A stretch of 64,000 nucleotides of DNA from Dichotomocladium elegans (lineage: Eukaryota > Mucoromycota > Mucoromycetes > Mucorales > Lichtheimiaceae). The notes beneath the pieces were generated by a model, which was not told the DNA's origin, ran no database searches, and saw nothing but the letters and a program-made list of their open reading frames with translations. The stretch's first letter is position 1. Each line of letters starts with the position of its first letter. The DNA is taken from the NCBI GenBank assembly GCA_025716815.1, contig JAIXMN010000028.1, positions 310,001 through 374,000 of the forward strand, written 5' to 3'. A program made the translations under genes and the position numbers. This document shows, piece after piece, positions 13,801-24,328 of the stretch.

Positions 13801-15258
13801 AACTCACAGTCAACCCCGTCGGCAGTGGCGGTGGATTAGAAAAGCGAAACAGCATGCTCGGTAGCAAACGAGTGGCAGAATTCCGACGCGGCGTAAATAC
13901 AATGATCCGCAAGACAGGACGAGAGAGCGCAATATACCCAGAAGAAACTGTGCCACGCATTGGTATGAACCCTGATCGCACTTCGCCCATTGGATCACCA
14001 CGCCGCGACTCTTTCTCGTCTTCCACATCTGGGCAGTCCTCTAGTGCTCTTCGCAGTGCCAGTAGTAGTCATGCTTTATCGCCTAATCACCACCAACCCA
14101 TGGTCAGTTTTATGGGATCTCATGGATCTGACCTGTTTACAAGTCGTGCTCCGTATATCAAAGAAGGTTTGGTGGTGCGGAAACATTTGCTAGAAAACGC
14201 GAACCAAAAGGCAAAACATCGTGAATGGAAGGACTGCTTCTTGGTTGTAGGACACGGCGAGCTCAAGATGTACTCAATGCAAGGATGTGCGGGAGAGGAG
14301 CGCCGGAGCCTCTTACGTATGAGTAGTGTCAATACATTTGCGTCACTAGCAGATACTTTGAATAAGTCAGCTTCAAGCACCGTGAATTCGGCGATCGGCG
14401 CTCGTTGGGCAGTGAGTCTTTATTTATGTAATGGTAATTTACGAATCTAACCGACACCACTATTAGTCTACTATGCCATTATTAGGGACGATCACTCTTA
14501 ATCATTCACTGTCCAATATCCTTCCTCCGCCAGGCTATAACAGGCAGCGACCGCATGTCTGTGCCATCCAGCAATCAAATGGAGGAGTATTTCTTTTTCA
14601 AACGGCGTCCCAGGAAGAAGTTGCCGAGTGGGTCGAGACATGTAATTACTGGGCAGCACGTCAGAGCAAAGAACCTTTACCAGGGGGTGTTAGCAATATG
14701 GAGTATGGTTGGAGCTCGTGCCTGGACGACGTGATCTTGGATTTGGATGCCATCGATAACTCTGGGCGGTATTTTGGTGACCCAGATGCAGTGACAGTAT
14801 ACGAATGGCGACCTCCAGTTCCGCCTTCTGTATCTAGTATTTTAAACGAGCAAGATCAATTGGACGCTCTCCAGAAGCACTTAAATGCCCTCAGTGTAGA
14901 GATCAATGAACATCGTGAGTTAAAGCGCAAGATTCTGATTAAGGTAGTATTCCCCATCGGAAGGAAAAGAGATGTCTGTTTATTTATTAATTCCTCGACA
15001 ATCCAACAGTTCCCCAGCAAAAGCCTAAACCACTCAAAAGTCCTGAGTAACTGGGAAGCCAAATCAAATTATTTACTGCATGAGATCATCAAATACCAGA
15101 ACTATTGTGATATCCTCGAACGGAGTATAAAGCGCCGACAGCAGGCTGAGGCACGGAATGTTCCTGACGCTCAGTCGTCTACATTGGACTATGAAGAAGC
15201 TAAGCTCGACTTGTTCTCTGAGATTGGAAAGGAACTTGAGCACTTGGCCGTAAAATAA
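10867..15258 (+). CDS. Sec7-PH domain ARF guanine-nucleotide exchange factor (about 1327 aa)
   Basis: The exons are 10867-11271, 11326-11385, 11447-13158, 13221-13417, 13473-13684, 13740-14411, 14467-14943 and 15010-15258, with all phases consistent. Residues 1-690 are disordered: Ser/Pro/Gln-rich, a poly-Gln run near residue 78, and an acidic run at nt 12397-12466. The Sec7 domain spans about 690-885. It has the catalytic glutamate in KAEAQQIDR (E764) and the conserved NTDLH (805-809), which catalyse GDP release from ARF GTPases. A PH domain lies at about 998-1140, ending in EWVETCNYWAA, and should bind phosphoinositides. A short coiled coil follows. The layout matches fungal Sec7-PH exchange factors acting on Golgi, endosomal or plasma membranes. 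The intron at 13418-13472 is GC-AG. The 66-nt intron at 14944-15009 is open in frame, so retention is possible. The exact ARF partner cannot be read from sequence. Confidence 0.9.
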
Positions 15259-17479
15259 AAACGCTAGAGAACGAGCGCACCTACAGACATGAGCGAATCT
15301 CTTTAATGTGAATATTTAACCTTGAAACTTAGATCTGAATGTACGGCACATTGGTGAACCTGCTTCATATTTTCCATTTTTTTCAAGGACTTAACTGCAT
15401 TTTGAAATTGTTAATTCCTATGTGTTCTCTGCCTAACTTGTATCATACGGTGAGCGATCTATTTAGTTATTTTCTCACAAAGACGGGAAAGACCATGTCG
15501 TCGATGAGTCGGATGGTTTTTGATCCTATGGGTCATATTGCTGATGCAAGAGGGTATTTTCTTCAACACATTTGTTTGCATACAGAATCTGCGTATTGCA
15601 CATACCCTAAAACTAGCGCATGGCGTCTGGCTACTCCGATGTCTCCATAAAAGGCTATCATATAATAGATAATTTATATTCGCTTCTTCATACTTCAAAT
15701 TTCATAAGGGAGGGAAATTATGAAGCATATAAACTAAAATAAAATGTCGACTGCATAAAGAAAGCCGTTAGTCAACAGAAAATATCAGCCCTCTTCTTCC
15801 TCTTCAACTTACCCCGGAGGTAGCCAGGTGTACCATTACGGTAACAAGGGCAGAACAGGGAGGAAAGGAAGGGCACGGAGCTGTTAAGCGTTGACGGTGG
15901 ATGCGACGGCTGAAGGGTGGGAGGAAGGAGCGAGGAGGGACGACGGCGGCGACCCAACGACAACACCAGCGGCAGAAGCATCGGGGGAATCAGACGAGCA
16001 AAAGCATCTCGACAAAGCCATGGTGGGAGACCTGCGCTTATGCAGCCATACCAAGGTCCCACTCAAATTACTTATCCTGTCCTCTCGAGGCACCTGAGTT
16101 AGGCTGATGTCATTATCTACAGAGGATCTGGAATAATAGAAGATTGCAGAATGGAGCAAGTCGGTATGATATGATTGTATACAGCTCTAGGCACAAGAGA
16201 TGAGGAGGATGGATGGATTTGGTAAAGAAAATCAGTTGCCCCAAGTCCCATTATTTATAATAAAATCGAGGCCCCGTTGATCCAGAAACAATCGCATGCA
16301 GATACATTAAAGAGCATTAAAGAGCACATACAGACGCATGAAGGAATGCACCCAACCACAATATCACCACTGACACCGAATACCAAGTATTGACATGCAG
16401 GTCAATAGCGCCCGACCAACATCTATCATGCGACTTTGATTGCCAACCAACACCCTCAACAGGATTCCTAATAAATTCGATAGCCTTACCAAACAACCCT
16501 ATCCCCGAAACCAAGCGTACTTGACGTATTATAACCAACTTTGTCGATTAGAAATCATACACATATCCTTAACCATTCAAGCTAGTATATATATTTCATT
16601 AGTTAACAATACAATAAATATTAGTTCCAAGTTAATCCCATGTTACGACGTCCTATTCTTTATCAGGTACAATTTTATTTTACAGTCTATACGATACTTT
16701 TAAGTGCTCAGTATCGAAAATCCATGATGTAATTAATAATTGGTGTCTTCCCTGGTACCAATTTTGCCCTTCTCTTGCCTTAAGGTATGCACCTCGAAGT
16801 CATCTTTTGCTATTTGATAGTAAGAGGTTATTGTGCCTTCATAATGACAGCAGGCGTTTCTACTGCTCCGTTTTCACTACCTAGTTCTCCTTGCACCACC
16901 GTTACATTAATATCATCAAGCTGGTTTTAGGAGACTTTCATCCTACCAGCCCAAACGCCACGTCAGAACCTCTCAAAGGTATCCTTCCGCCATTGTAAAA
17001 GCAAGCCTCTTCGAACTCGGAAAAGGATTTCCAGAAATCACCCATCCCTTTTCCTGTACAAGAGTTGCCTTTGAAACAATATCCGCTTACCATTCGACTC
17101 CGCTTTCCGATATTGATTAGGGCACTCTTTCGTCCACCATCAGCTCCTGCACTCATGCCTCTTTGCGTCTTCAGATATCATGACTGTCTTGTACATACCA
17201 TCGACTCTTATTAGTATCCATTGGTACGCCCACAACCACTTAATCAGCCTTCGTCATCCATCAATACCATTGCACATACTCGTAATATTCACCACCGAGA
17301 GCTAACTAACTAAACTCATTATGACACATGCTTTTAAATTGTTCACGTCTTTAGTAGATACCATACAGAGATATCGGAGTGATAGGATTGTAAATCAACG
17401 TCGCATACTTTACTTACTTTTGCTGTGTACCTGGAAAGGGCCATCACAGTTGTTGTCTGTTACGACAGTTGGATAGACA
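15259..17479. other. 3' flank and intergenic DNA; GC-rich patch at 15780-16110
   Basis: No gene is supported. The patch at 15780-16110 is clearly richer in G+C than its surroundings. It is open on both strands over 60-96 codons (for example 15891-16097 plus and 15772-16062 minus). Neither translation resembles a known domain and no splice partners were found, so it is left unassigned. The remainder is AT-rich with nothing recognisable. Confidence 0.35.
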
Positions 17480-18720
17480 TCTGTAAGAATGAGAAACAAA
17501 ACCTTCGAATCACTCAGAGTTAAGCTATTGGATGCTTCACTGGTTTCGTAATCAACATCTCGCTTTTCAAGGACCTCTTGCGTCTTACTTTTCTCTTGAC
17601 AACTGACCAAAACTGTTCAATCGGATTGAGTTCAGGAGAGTATAGTGGAAGATAAGCACATTGATACCCTCGAGACTCGATGTATTTAGGGATGTCCTCA
17701 GCCTTATGGATACGTGCATTATCCATTACCAAATAATGGCCATTCATATGTTCATACTTATCCATCTCGTCCATTTTAGCCTTAAGGAAGCTGAGATTAT
17801 GTCAGTTACAGTTCCTCTGCTCGCAACTTCAGATTGACCTGCTCTCTTCTTATCTTGGTTGGTGGCTCCGGGAGACTCAAGCTCTATTTAATGATGCCTG
17901 ATGCCGAGATTGCTCCGAAGATTGTCTTTGCTCTCGTCTTTGGTATTGTAACCACGCGGGAGTCCCTTTCTTGGACCACATCATGCTGCGTTTCATATTA
18001 ATATAGAATCAAGACTCATCAAGGAAGACGCAGTTTTTTTCTAAAAAGTGGATGTCGGTCCTGTCCCATTTGCGTACCCAGTCAAGACGCTCTTGGAACT
18101 TCGCAGCACTATTCCTACTACAGGCTGAAACCGAACCCTTATCAGTGACAAGTTGCATTTATTTTTCATAAATCGATGGAGCATCGTTTTAGATATTTTG
18201 AGACCCTCAATTCTTTGGAGCAATTGCTCCAACAGCTGCACTAGGACAATGTATGGATTCTCATCAATGCATTCTAAAATAATACTTTTATGCTCTTCAG
18301 TGGGAATACGCGAACGAACCTCTGCTTCTACGTCTCTTAAAAAGCAATACTCTCAGGGTCCTTTTCGTACTATAATGCCCATCGCTGGGGCTGAACCAAC
18401 ATGGATTCCTAGTAGCTGATGCACTCGTGACCTTCTCAAGCATCAGCTTGAAAAATCTGACCTTGTCTTGGTCAGGGTATGCTGTGCAACTGCGTTTGAT
18501 CCCCGCTTCTTTCATCTAAATGTCTGTAACCTTTTCCCTCGGGAATGTCTGCCGTAGTAAGCTCATAGTCATCTTTGCAAGGTATTCTACGCAGATATTC
18601 AGTGCAAAACAAACGGATTGGAGAGAGTACATTTCTTCGTCAGCAACATAGTCCATAGGTTCAGGACAGCCATGCTCATCAACGACATGACCTTGACCAT
18701 CTTCTTAAAAAGAATAGATT
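17480..18720 (-). mobile_element. Tc1/IS630-like DDE transposon relic
   Basis: The minus-strand frame at 17520-17774 carries the C-terminal catalytic block of a DDE_3-type transposase: VMDNARIHK (second Asp), then a YLPLYSPELNPIEQFW segment with the terminal acidic residue. Upstream pieces at 18041-18241 and 18297-18515 are in other frames. They look like the N-terminal DNA-binding part, including MLHRFMKNK, which is repeated in the relic at 53190-53650. Several frameshifts and stops break the reading frame, so no active enzyme is made. Terminal inverted repeats were not located. A second relic (8560-9180) has the same orientation and a third (53190-53650) the opposite one. Confidence 0.8.
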
Positions 18721-18849
18721 TCTCATATCATAATGTAAAAATGTATAAAAGAGAAAGCGTCAAAAAGACGAATTTTTATAGAGATGGGTCTGCCACGCTT
18801 TTCCTGTGCGACGTCTGTCGGTGTGTGTATGTGACATTGATTTTGTCAT

Positions 18850-19226
18850 TATGGAATAAGGGGTTTCAAAAAGAGACAGAATATGATTCTGTGAGATTCG
18901 AGGAAGAATTGTCTTTATTAAGAAGTGCCAACAACGGTCCTATTTATAAGAAATGCTTATCCAAACAGTCACTCCGGAAGATGGATGTGGATAACCATCT
19001 GGGCGATCTCCCGGGGCGGTGAACCAGTTAAAGGGTTGGTAAAGAATCTTATCATTTACGTTTGTGATTGTAACTGGGCCCTGAGACAGGTCCGGGACAT
19101 GAATTGTGAATCTATATAGCGCGAGAGTAATTATGATAACGGCGCTCAAGGAGTGAAACAAAGTGTTGATGTCCCGTGTAGGCCATGGACACTCCCTGTT
19201 AGATAAAAGTAATCGTGGATACGACA
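18850..19226 (-). repeat. Solo LTR, TSD GTCAT
   Basis: A 377-bp repeat bounded by GTCAT at 18845-18849 and 19227-19231. In minus-strand sense it starts TGTCGTATCC and ends ATTCCATA. It contains TATAAATAG followed about 40 bp later by AATAAAG, the order expected for an LTR promoter and polyadenylation signal. It is a diverged copy of 37592-37971. No internal retrotransposon sequence adjoins it, so it is a solo LTR left by recombination. Confidence 0.85.
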
Positions 19227-19231
19227 GTCAT

Positions 19232-20107
19232 CAAGCGTAATCTGTGCAAACGCGATTTATTGTAATCCTGCGACCTCAGGACTGGCAGGGTACGGCGTTG
19301 ATTTTGGAAAATGGTGTATGTTCTTTATAGTTGTGTTTTTTGATAGACATTGCCCCCTTCCATTGGATCTAACGGCGGTGGATTTAATATTTATTTCACA
19401 ACTAGTCACATTCTCTGGTATCCATCGGGTGACAGCAGAGATGATATCGGAAGATAGCACAGGTGTGAAAGAATGGAGGGTAATGATGAGAATAGCAACT
19501 TGAAATGATTCTTCACTGACCATATCGATCGTAATAATATAAACAATAGTCGCTATGCGCTTTCATCTGTAATTTCCCTATCGTAGAGATCGATAAGATG
19601 GGTAGTAACTGAACGGATCAAACAGCTGGCTGATTTCGCTTCCCGAATGCAATTCTCAGACTCCTTCTTTTGACACAATACATTGCGATAGATACACGAC
19701 CCCAAGAATACGAGTGAATGATGGAGTGAAAAGCATAAGTCATCAAATCTTTGACTAGTCCGCCAGATCTATCCCGGCCCATTAAGTTCATTCTTCTTCT
19801 TCAGTAATGAAGACCTTGTCTCAAAAATTTGGTTTGATTGCGTTTGGTTTTCATCGCATTTCGCAGCCCTCATCCATCTACTGCACAGACGTTGTACATA
19901 ATTTATACTGTTATAAACGTAGAGAGTCCATGTACAATAAACGGCACCTGAATTCACGCTCGCTTAGTTTAAGCTGTCTCGAATTTACCTTATAATTACA
20001 TTTAATGGGATGAAGACGAATAAACAAACCATCGCGATAAAAAATGACAGAAAAGAGGCATTGAAGGATAAATTAAAGGGCAACGCTGATTGGTCGAGTA
20101 ATATGTG
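19232..20107. other. AT-rich spacer, nothing recognised
   Basis: Only shadow-sized frames on both strands and no repeat matched within the window. Confidence 0.4.
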
Positions 20108-20111
20108 CTAC

Positions 20112-20488
20112 TGTCGTCCTTTTGGCGGATATATCCGTAGCCAGTGGTGACGTGCTTGGGACGATTATAATATAAGACAGACCTCGGGGAGGATGATGAT
20201 CTTTATTGTTTACCAGGGGAGGGGATATTTATATGTTCTATAACTATTGTGATAATGCTGATTACAAGACAAAAGGCTACGTGGCATGATGAGGAACGAA
20301 TACGTGTTCGACGGAAGTTAGACTACGTTTGAGGTTTACGTGGGCTGACGAGAAGCGACTACGTGTTCGAACGATGGTCATGGTATGACAAGACTAAAAA
20401 GGGAAACTCCGCCAAATCAGGTCTGCAATAGATGTCGCGGTAAAAGAAGCGTCACAGCATAGCGGTCAGGAAGCGTTGTATGACGACA
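20112..20488 (-). repeat. 3' LTR of the rearranged Gypsy element
   Basis: In minus-strand sense it runs from TGTCGTCATAC to a CA end, so the termini form the short inverted repeat TGTCGTC/GACGACA. The downstream end of the integrase frame (from 20466) reads into it. Confidence 0.9.
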
Positions 20489-20990
20489 ATACCCCCTCTC
20501 CAAAGTGTTGGTCGTCCTCGAACAACAAGGATAATTGGGCGGCTGCGTGGAGGTGGCGACGTTCAGCTGCGCGAGCGGCAGTAGGATCATACCAGGGGTC
20601 GGAGGAGACAGAAGAGTTAACATGGATCGGTCGGAGGCGGTCAGTATGAACCCACGAGGTGTAAACTTGGCCGTTCATGTCTTTTATCTTGTATATGTTG
20701 GTGTCGTGATTGCAGGCAGTAACGATGAATGGGCCTTTCCAGTTATACTCTAGACTGAGCTTGTTCTCATGCCGCATCAAAACATGGTCGCCAACATTAA
20801 ATTTTTGCGGGGTAATCAGGGAATCCCAGCGGGCTTTGTCCTTAGCAGCGTTATCGTTGAGACGGCGCGTGGCCAGTTGGCGGGCTTCTTGTAGTTGTCG
20901 AACTTCGGGAACCCGATGTGTCGGCAATTCTGTTTGTTTGTACACAGGTCTGCCAAAAATTGTCGAGAACGATAGGGAAAATGGCGTGAA
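20466..20990 (-). pseudogene. Integrase C-terminal fragment
   Basis: The minus-strand frame retains a GRPVY motif, then KFNVGDHVLMRHENKL and a GPFIVTA...DRLRPIHV module. These are typical of the C-terminal region of Ty3/Gypsy integrases that follows the catalytic core. The HHCC zinc finger and DDE core are absent because the sequence upstream is replaced by the unrelated ORF. The open frame runs further upstream to 21005 in the track frame but loses similarity there. It ends inside the 3' LTR. Confidence 0.75.
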
Positions 20991-21171
20991 CAGCGTTGTG
21001 AGCAATGTATTCCCATTTTACGCCTAGGTCTTCATTTTTCTTCAAGCAGCGATTCCATAAGTCCGTGTAACGAGTCTCCATGTCTTCTACGTAATGGTGC
21101 CCTCTAACTCTGAACATATACGCAACGCAGCATACAATGTTCGAGAAGTTTCTGCGGAGGTATGTCAATAT

Positions 21172-21708
21172 CTATTGGTTGAGGTGCTGGTTGATCACTC
21201 CAAGGCCATGAACTAGGTTGTCTTGTTGCAATCCGTTGTCGTAATAAACACATTCATTGTACTTCACATGGAAATTTGCTGTGTTGAATCGAGGGGAAAC
21301 CAATCCGTTTTTGACACAGAGAAAGCGAATGTAAGCAATCTTGCACACCTGGATATCCGGAATATTTGGATTTGCTGCCTTCGCGTAAAGATAATTCACA
21401 GTTAGGAACTTTTTGACTTGTGCATGTGTCACTTGAATTACGTCTCCGGGTTGCTCTGCTGTGGGCATTTCTCTGGGAACGTAAATGACACGGTGGGCTT
21501 CGATTGACTCGACTTCTCCAACTTCACCGGTCATAAAGCACTCTCCGTTAACGTTATCATCTTGGAGCCAGTCTGCGGCACGGTCAAAGATTCCTAAGTC
21601 TGTCATTTGCACATCATCTTGCATGGAAGCGCCTACGCCTTCAACATTCTGCCCTTGCTGACTCGCTGCGCGGGAGCTTCTTCTTCTGTTGGAGGGTTCT
21701 TCGCTCAT
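21172..21708 (-). CDS. Non-retroviral ORF (178 aa) carried inside the LTR element
   Basis: The function is not recognised. It has an ATG start and a Ser/Arg/Gln-rich N-terminus (about 30 residues). An acidic segment and then a mixed alpha/beta-like region (KKFLTVNYLYAKAANPNI, IAYIRFLCVKNG) follow. It sits exactly where protease, reverse transcriptase and the integrase core should be, in the same orientation as gag. About 100 bp of AT-rich, leader-like DNA precede its ATG. A further coding-like stretch continues after its stop in another frame (21168 down to about 20990), including YVEDMETRYTDLWNRCLKKN, suggesting the insert was longer and is now frameshifted. It could be a captured host gene or part of a nested element. 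Confidence 0.5.
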   Translation of the reverse strand: MSEEPSNRRRSSRAASQQGQNVEGVGASMQDDVQMTDLGIFDRAADWLQDDNVNGECFMTGEVGEVESIEAHRVIYVPREMPTAEQPGDVIQVTHAQVKKFLTVNYLYAKAANPNIPDIQVCKIAYIRFLCVKNGLVSPRFNTANFHVKYNECVYYDNGLQQDNLVHGLGVINQHLNQ

Positions 21709-21732
21709 AGTATTGGTTTGGTTATTTGGATT

Positions 21733-22575
21733 TTACTGGCAATTGAGAAGCAACAATTGGTGTAAAAGCTGTCTGTCAAATGGCACGAAAAAGAAAAGAA
21801 AAACTTTGATGGGAAAGCCTTGGGACATTTGTTGCGCGCTTTCAAATGCTAGCGCCAGCCTTATGGCATCCGCAGATGTAGCGGGGAACTGGGTAGCAAC
21901 GTGGAGTCTGACGTGTGGTTGCAGATTGCGGACGAAACGATCCAGTGCCTCGTCGTCGGTCATGTTTTGCAGCGAAGCACAGACGGACTGGAATTGTGCT
22001 ACGTAGGTCGCCACCGTACCCGATTGTTGTAAAGCTGCGAGTCTATCCCTTGCTAATTGCGGTGCATTTGGGGGACTATACGCCGTCAGAATTCGTTTCT
22101 TGAAATCGCTCCACTCTGTGATGTCCCCCGTACGTTCTTGTTGTCGAAACCACACCTCCGCTTCTCCTCGCAGCAACGTAGCAGCATAATCGACCCACTG
22201 GTACTCCTCGAGTTTTGCCATCTCGAGATAACGTTCCACTGATCGCACCCAACTTTGCGCGGCATCTAACGAGCGGTCGCCATTGTACGTGTCTGGTTCA
22301 CGTATGCGGGCGCGAAAGCTGGGGGTCTTAGTGTCCGGTTTGTCCAAAAGCTTTTGCAACAATTGGACCAAAAGTATATTCGGGTCCTGTAGCCGTTCTG
22401 GTTCTTGGTTTCCTTGTCCGGGCAAATGTGTGGCCATTGTCCTTGTTTGTTCCTCGAAGGTAAGTTCGTGTGTTGTCGTGGTTTCGTCGTCCGAGTCCAA
22501 AAGGTGGTCTTGAATCTTGCGATATGTTCGAAAATTGGCAGTATCAGGCTGTTTTGATTGTCGGTTATTCATCAA
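21733..22575 (-). pseudogene. Gag-like ORF of the rearranged element
   Basis: The minus-strand ORF begins 18 nt inside the 5' LTR. Its middle section (AQSWVRSVERYLEMAKL, WFRQQERTGDITEWSDFKKR, AQFQSVCASLQNMTDDEALD) is the retrotransposon gag fold seen in Ty3/Gypsy elements. The last about 25 codons (from about 21815) are low-complexity and unlike gag, so the frame probably runs off the retroviral sequence at the junction with the foreign insert. No zinc knuckle remains. Confidence 0.8.
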
Positions 22576-22593
22576 GATACATCAGCTACCAGT

Positions 22594-22970
22594 TGTCGTC
22601 CTTTTGGCGGATATATCCGTAGCCAGTGGTGACGTGCTTGGGACGATTATAATATAAGACAGACCTCGGGGAGGATGATGATCTTTATTGTTTACCAGGG
22701 GAGGGGATATTTATATGTTCTCTAACTATTGTGATAATGCTGATTACAAGACAAAAGGCTACGTGGCATGATGAGGAATGAATACGTGTTCGACGGAAGT
22801 TAGACTACGTTTGAGGTTTACGTGGGCTGACGAGAAGCGACTACATGTTCGAACGATGGTCATGGTATGACAAGACTAAAAAGGGAAACTCCGTCAAATC
22901 AGGTCTGCAATAGATGTCGCGGTAAAAGAAGCGTCACAGCATAGCGGTCAGGAAGCGTTGTATGACGACA
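22594..22970 (-). repeat. 5' LTR of the rearranged Gypsy element
   Basis: Direct repeat of 20112-20488 with the same length and about four substitutions by eye. It is followed by the CTAC target duplication. Confidence 0.9.
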
Positions 22971-23345
22971 CTACGACAAATCCTGTCGCAGCAAATAGTC
23001 GGAGGTCACAGGCACACTTCTTGATGCGCAGCACTCCTTTTGCCGCAGCTATCATCATAACTAAATGCTGCGGTGCGCAGCCGCTTAGCGTAATAGACAA
23101 TAGTATAAATAGAGCACCATCACTATCATTAAAAGAAAGAACATCTTTTCTACTCTGTATACTGCCTGTGTGGCTATTTTACTTCGTGGTCCCCGCTCTG
23201 CCTAATATATTCTTAGTGGCGATCCTATCCTTTGTGGTTCTCTTCGTGGACGTCGTTGTAATGTTTTGGGAGCTGGATTGAGACAGGACAAGAAGGGTGT
23301 TAGGTGCTTTCCAACAAGACAAGACAAGACAGGACAAGACCAATA

Positions 23346-23385
23346 GGACAGGACAGGACAGGACAGGACAGGACAGGACAGGACA
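23346..23385. repeat. (GGACA)8 microsatellite
   Basis: Eight perfect GGACA units, preceded by imperfect AAGAC/GGACA units from about 23316. A related TCTTG/TGTCC-rich stretch in reverse sense lies at 35785-35835. Confidence 0.9.
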
Positions 23386-23914
23386 GGACCGAAGCACAGA
23401 GGCCAAGAGAAGAGTTGAACCAGAAGGAATCGTATGGAAACGAAGAAACAAGATAACTGATTGCTCTTTACTAATGATAATGCTATGGCTATATATATAA
23501 TACGTGTGTATAAGATTATGGTGAGAAAAGTACTGATAACAACAATTACGAAAGAAAGGGGATTTGGATGGCTAGCTATGGACTTCGCTGACGATCGATA
23601 TAGGAGATGTTGAGTTTGGTCGTTACAGTCGTCAACCTTCCTTCGTGGTATCCAAAAAGATGTCGTCGCACAATATTCACATGTTCGATGAAGCATCCCT
23701 GCTGCGGCAACAAGATGTCCTTGACGTAATGCGCAGCAACTTACGCATTATACACTTTTACTACGCCATCACCGCAGCTTGTCATTGTAATCACCTTCAT
23801 CATCATCATATCCGCAGCAATACTCTCGCACAGTTTTACCATTAGAAAATAGTATAAATATAACCCAACCTCCTTATCTAATAAACATATCTACTCTCTC
23901 GTTTCTCATTGTCA

Positions 23915-24020
23915 CCTTTGTGGTCTCATCCTCTTCGTGGTTCTCCTTCGTGGTAATACTCTCTTCGTGGTTATACACTCTCCGTGGTTACACTCTCTCC
24001 GTGGTTACTCTTTGTGGTCG
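23915..24020. repeat. CTTCGTGGT-type minisatellite
   Basis: About seven imperfect copies of a TCTTCGTGGTT / TCTCCGTGGTT unit spaced 12-17 bp apart. Related single units also appear at 23180-23250. Confidence 0.75.
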
Positions 24021-24069
24021 TCTTTCTACCGAATTCAAGCAAAAGATAAAGACGACAATCCACACCAGC

Positions 24070-24077
24070 AAAAAAAA
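24070..24077 (-). terminator. Pol III terminator of tRNA-Thr
   Basis: Eight A on the plus strand, i.e. eight T on the coding strand, 50 nt downstream of the tRNA-Thr 3' end. Shorter T runs are not present nearer the gene. Confidence 0.6.
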
Positions 24078-24126
24078 CGAACCAACGCCCGATATCTGTT
24101 ATCAGATCGGACGTCAGGATTATACT

Positions 24127-24198
24127 GCCCACTACTGGAATCGAACCAGTGACCTTCTGCTTACTAGGCAGACGCTCTGCCAACTGAGCCAAGTGGGC
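24127..24198 (-). tRNA. tRNA-Thr(AGT)
   Basis: This 72-nt, intron-less cloverleaf lies on the minus strand. The acceptor GCCCACT pairs with AGTGGGC. The D arm is GCTC/GAGC. The anticodon arm TCTGC/GCAGA has loop CTAGTAA (anticodon AGT). The T arm ACTGG/CCAGT has loop TTCGATT. All stems pair fully, so it should be functional. Its 5' end touches the 5' end of a LINE (24199). The first 16 nt of the gene are duplicated at 29497-29512 on the far side of that LINE. Confidence 0.95.
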
Positions 24199-24246
24199 GA
24201 GACCTTGTCGAGCATCGCGCACGGCGAATACGAGCCCTTTATATAC
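24199..24246 (-). promoter_or_regulatory. LINE 5' terminal block acting as tRNA-Thr upstream flank
   Basis: This 48-bp block matches the corresponding 48 bp next to tRNA-Asn (49914-49961) at about 44 positions with no gap, although the two LINEs are diverged. In tRNA orientation it opens with GTATATAAAG, placing TATATA about 41-48 bp before mature tRNA nucleotide 1, and ends GACAAGGTCTC. A TATA element upstream of tRNA genes is used by Pol III in fission yeast and plants. That it drives this tRNA is inference. Confidence 0.6.
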
Positions 24247-24328
24247 TTTTTTTGCAAAAAATTTCACTACCCCTATTGGCTCGGAAATATATCCCCCCGA
24301 AATTACCGAAACTTCTGAAAACACCCCT

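Larger units (their letters stand above)
20112..22970 (-). mobile_element. Internally rearranged Ty3/Gypsy LTR retrotransposon with a foreign ORF
   Basis: Two 377-bp direct LTRs (20112-20488 and 22594-22970) differ at about four positions by eye. They are flanked by a 4-bp duplication, CTAC (20108-20111 and 22971-22974). Read on the minus strand, a TGGTAGC primer-site-like stretch lies 2 nt inside the 5' LTR (right). A polypurine tract, GGAGAGGGGGTAT, immediately precedes the 3' LTR (left). The interior holds a gag-like frame, then an unrelated ORF, then only the C-terminal part of integrase. Protease, reverse transcriptase, RNase H and the integrase core are missing. The element is therefore non-autonomous, but it moved recently judging from LTR similarity. 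Confidence 0.9.
22975..24069. other. Repeat-derived, low-complexity region
   Basis: No gene is supported. It contains two similar AT-rich modules with AGTATAAATA boxes (near 23105 and 23850), a GGACA microsatellite and a CTTCGTGGT minisatellite. The stretch about 23395-23640 recurs in the same orientation at about 50470-50660. This looks like the debris of one or more LTR-type repeats, but clean borders were not found. Confidence 0.5.

Noticed and set aside
15772..16159. Overlapping ORFs on both strands in a GC-rich patch
   Set aside because: No start context, splice partner or domain on either strand. Openness is explained by base composition, so they are mentioned but not called as a gene.
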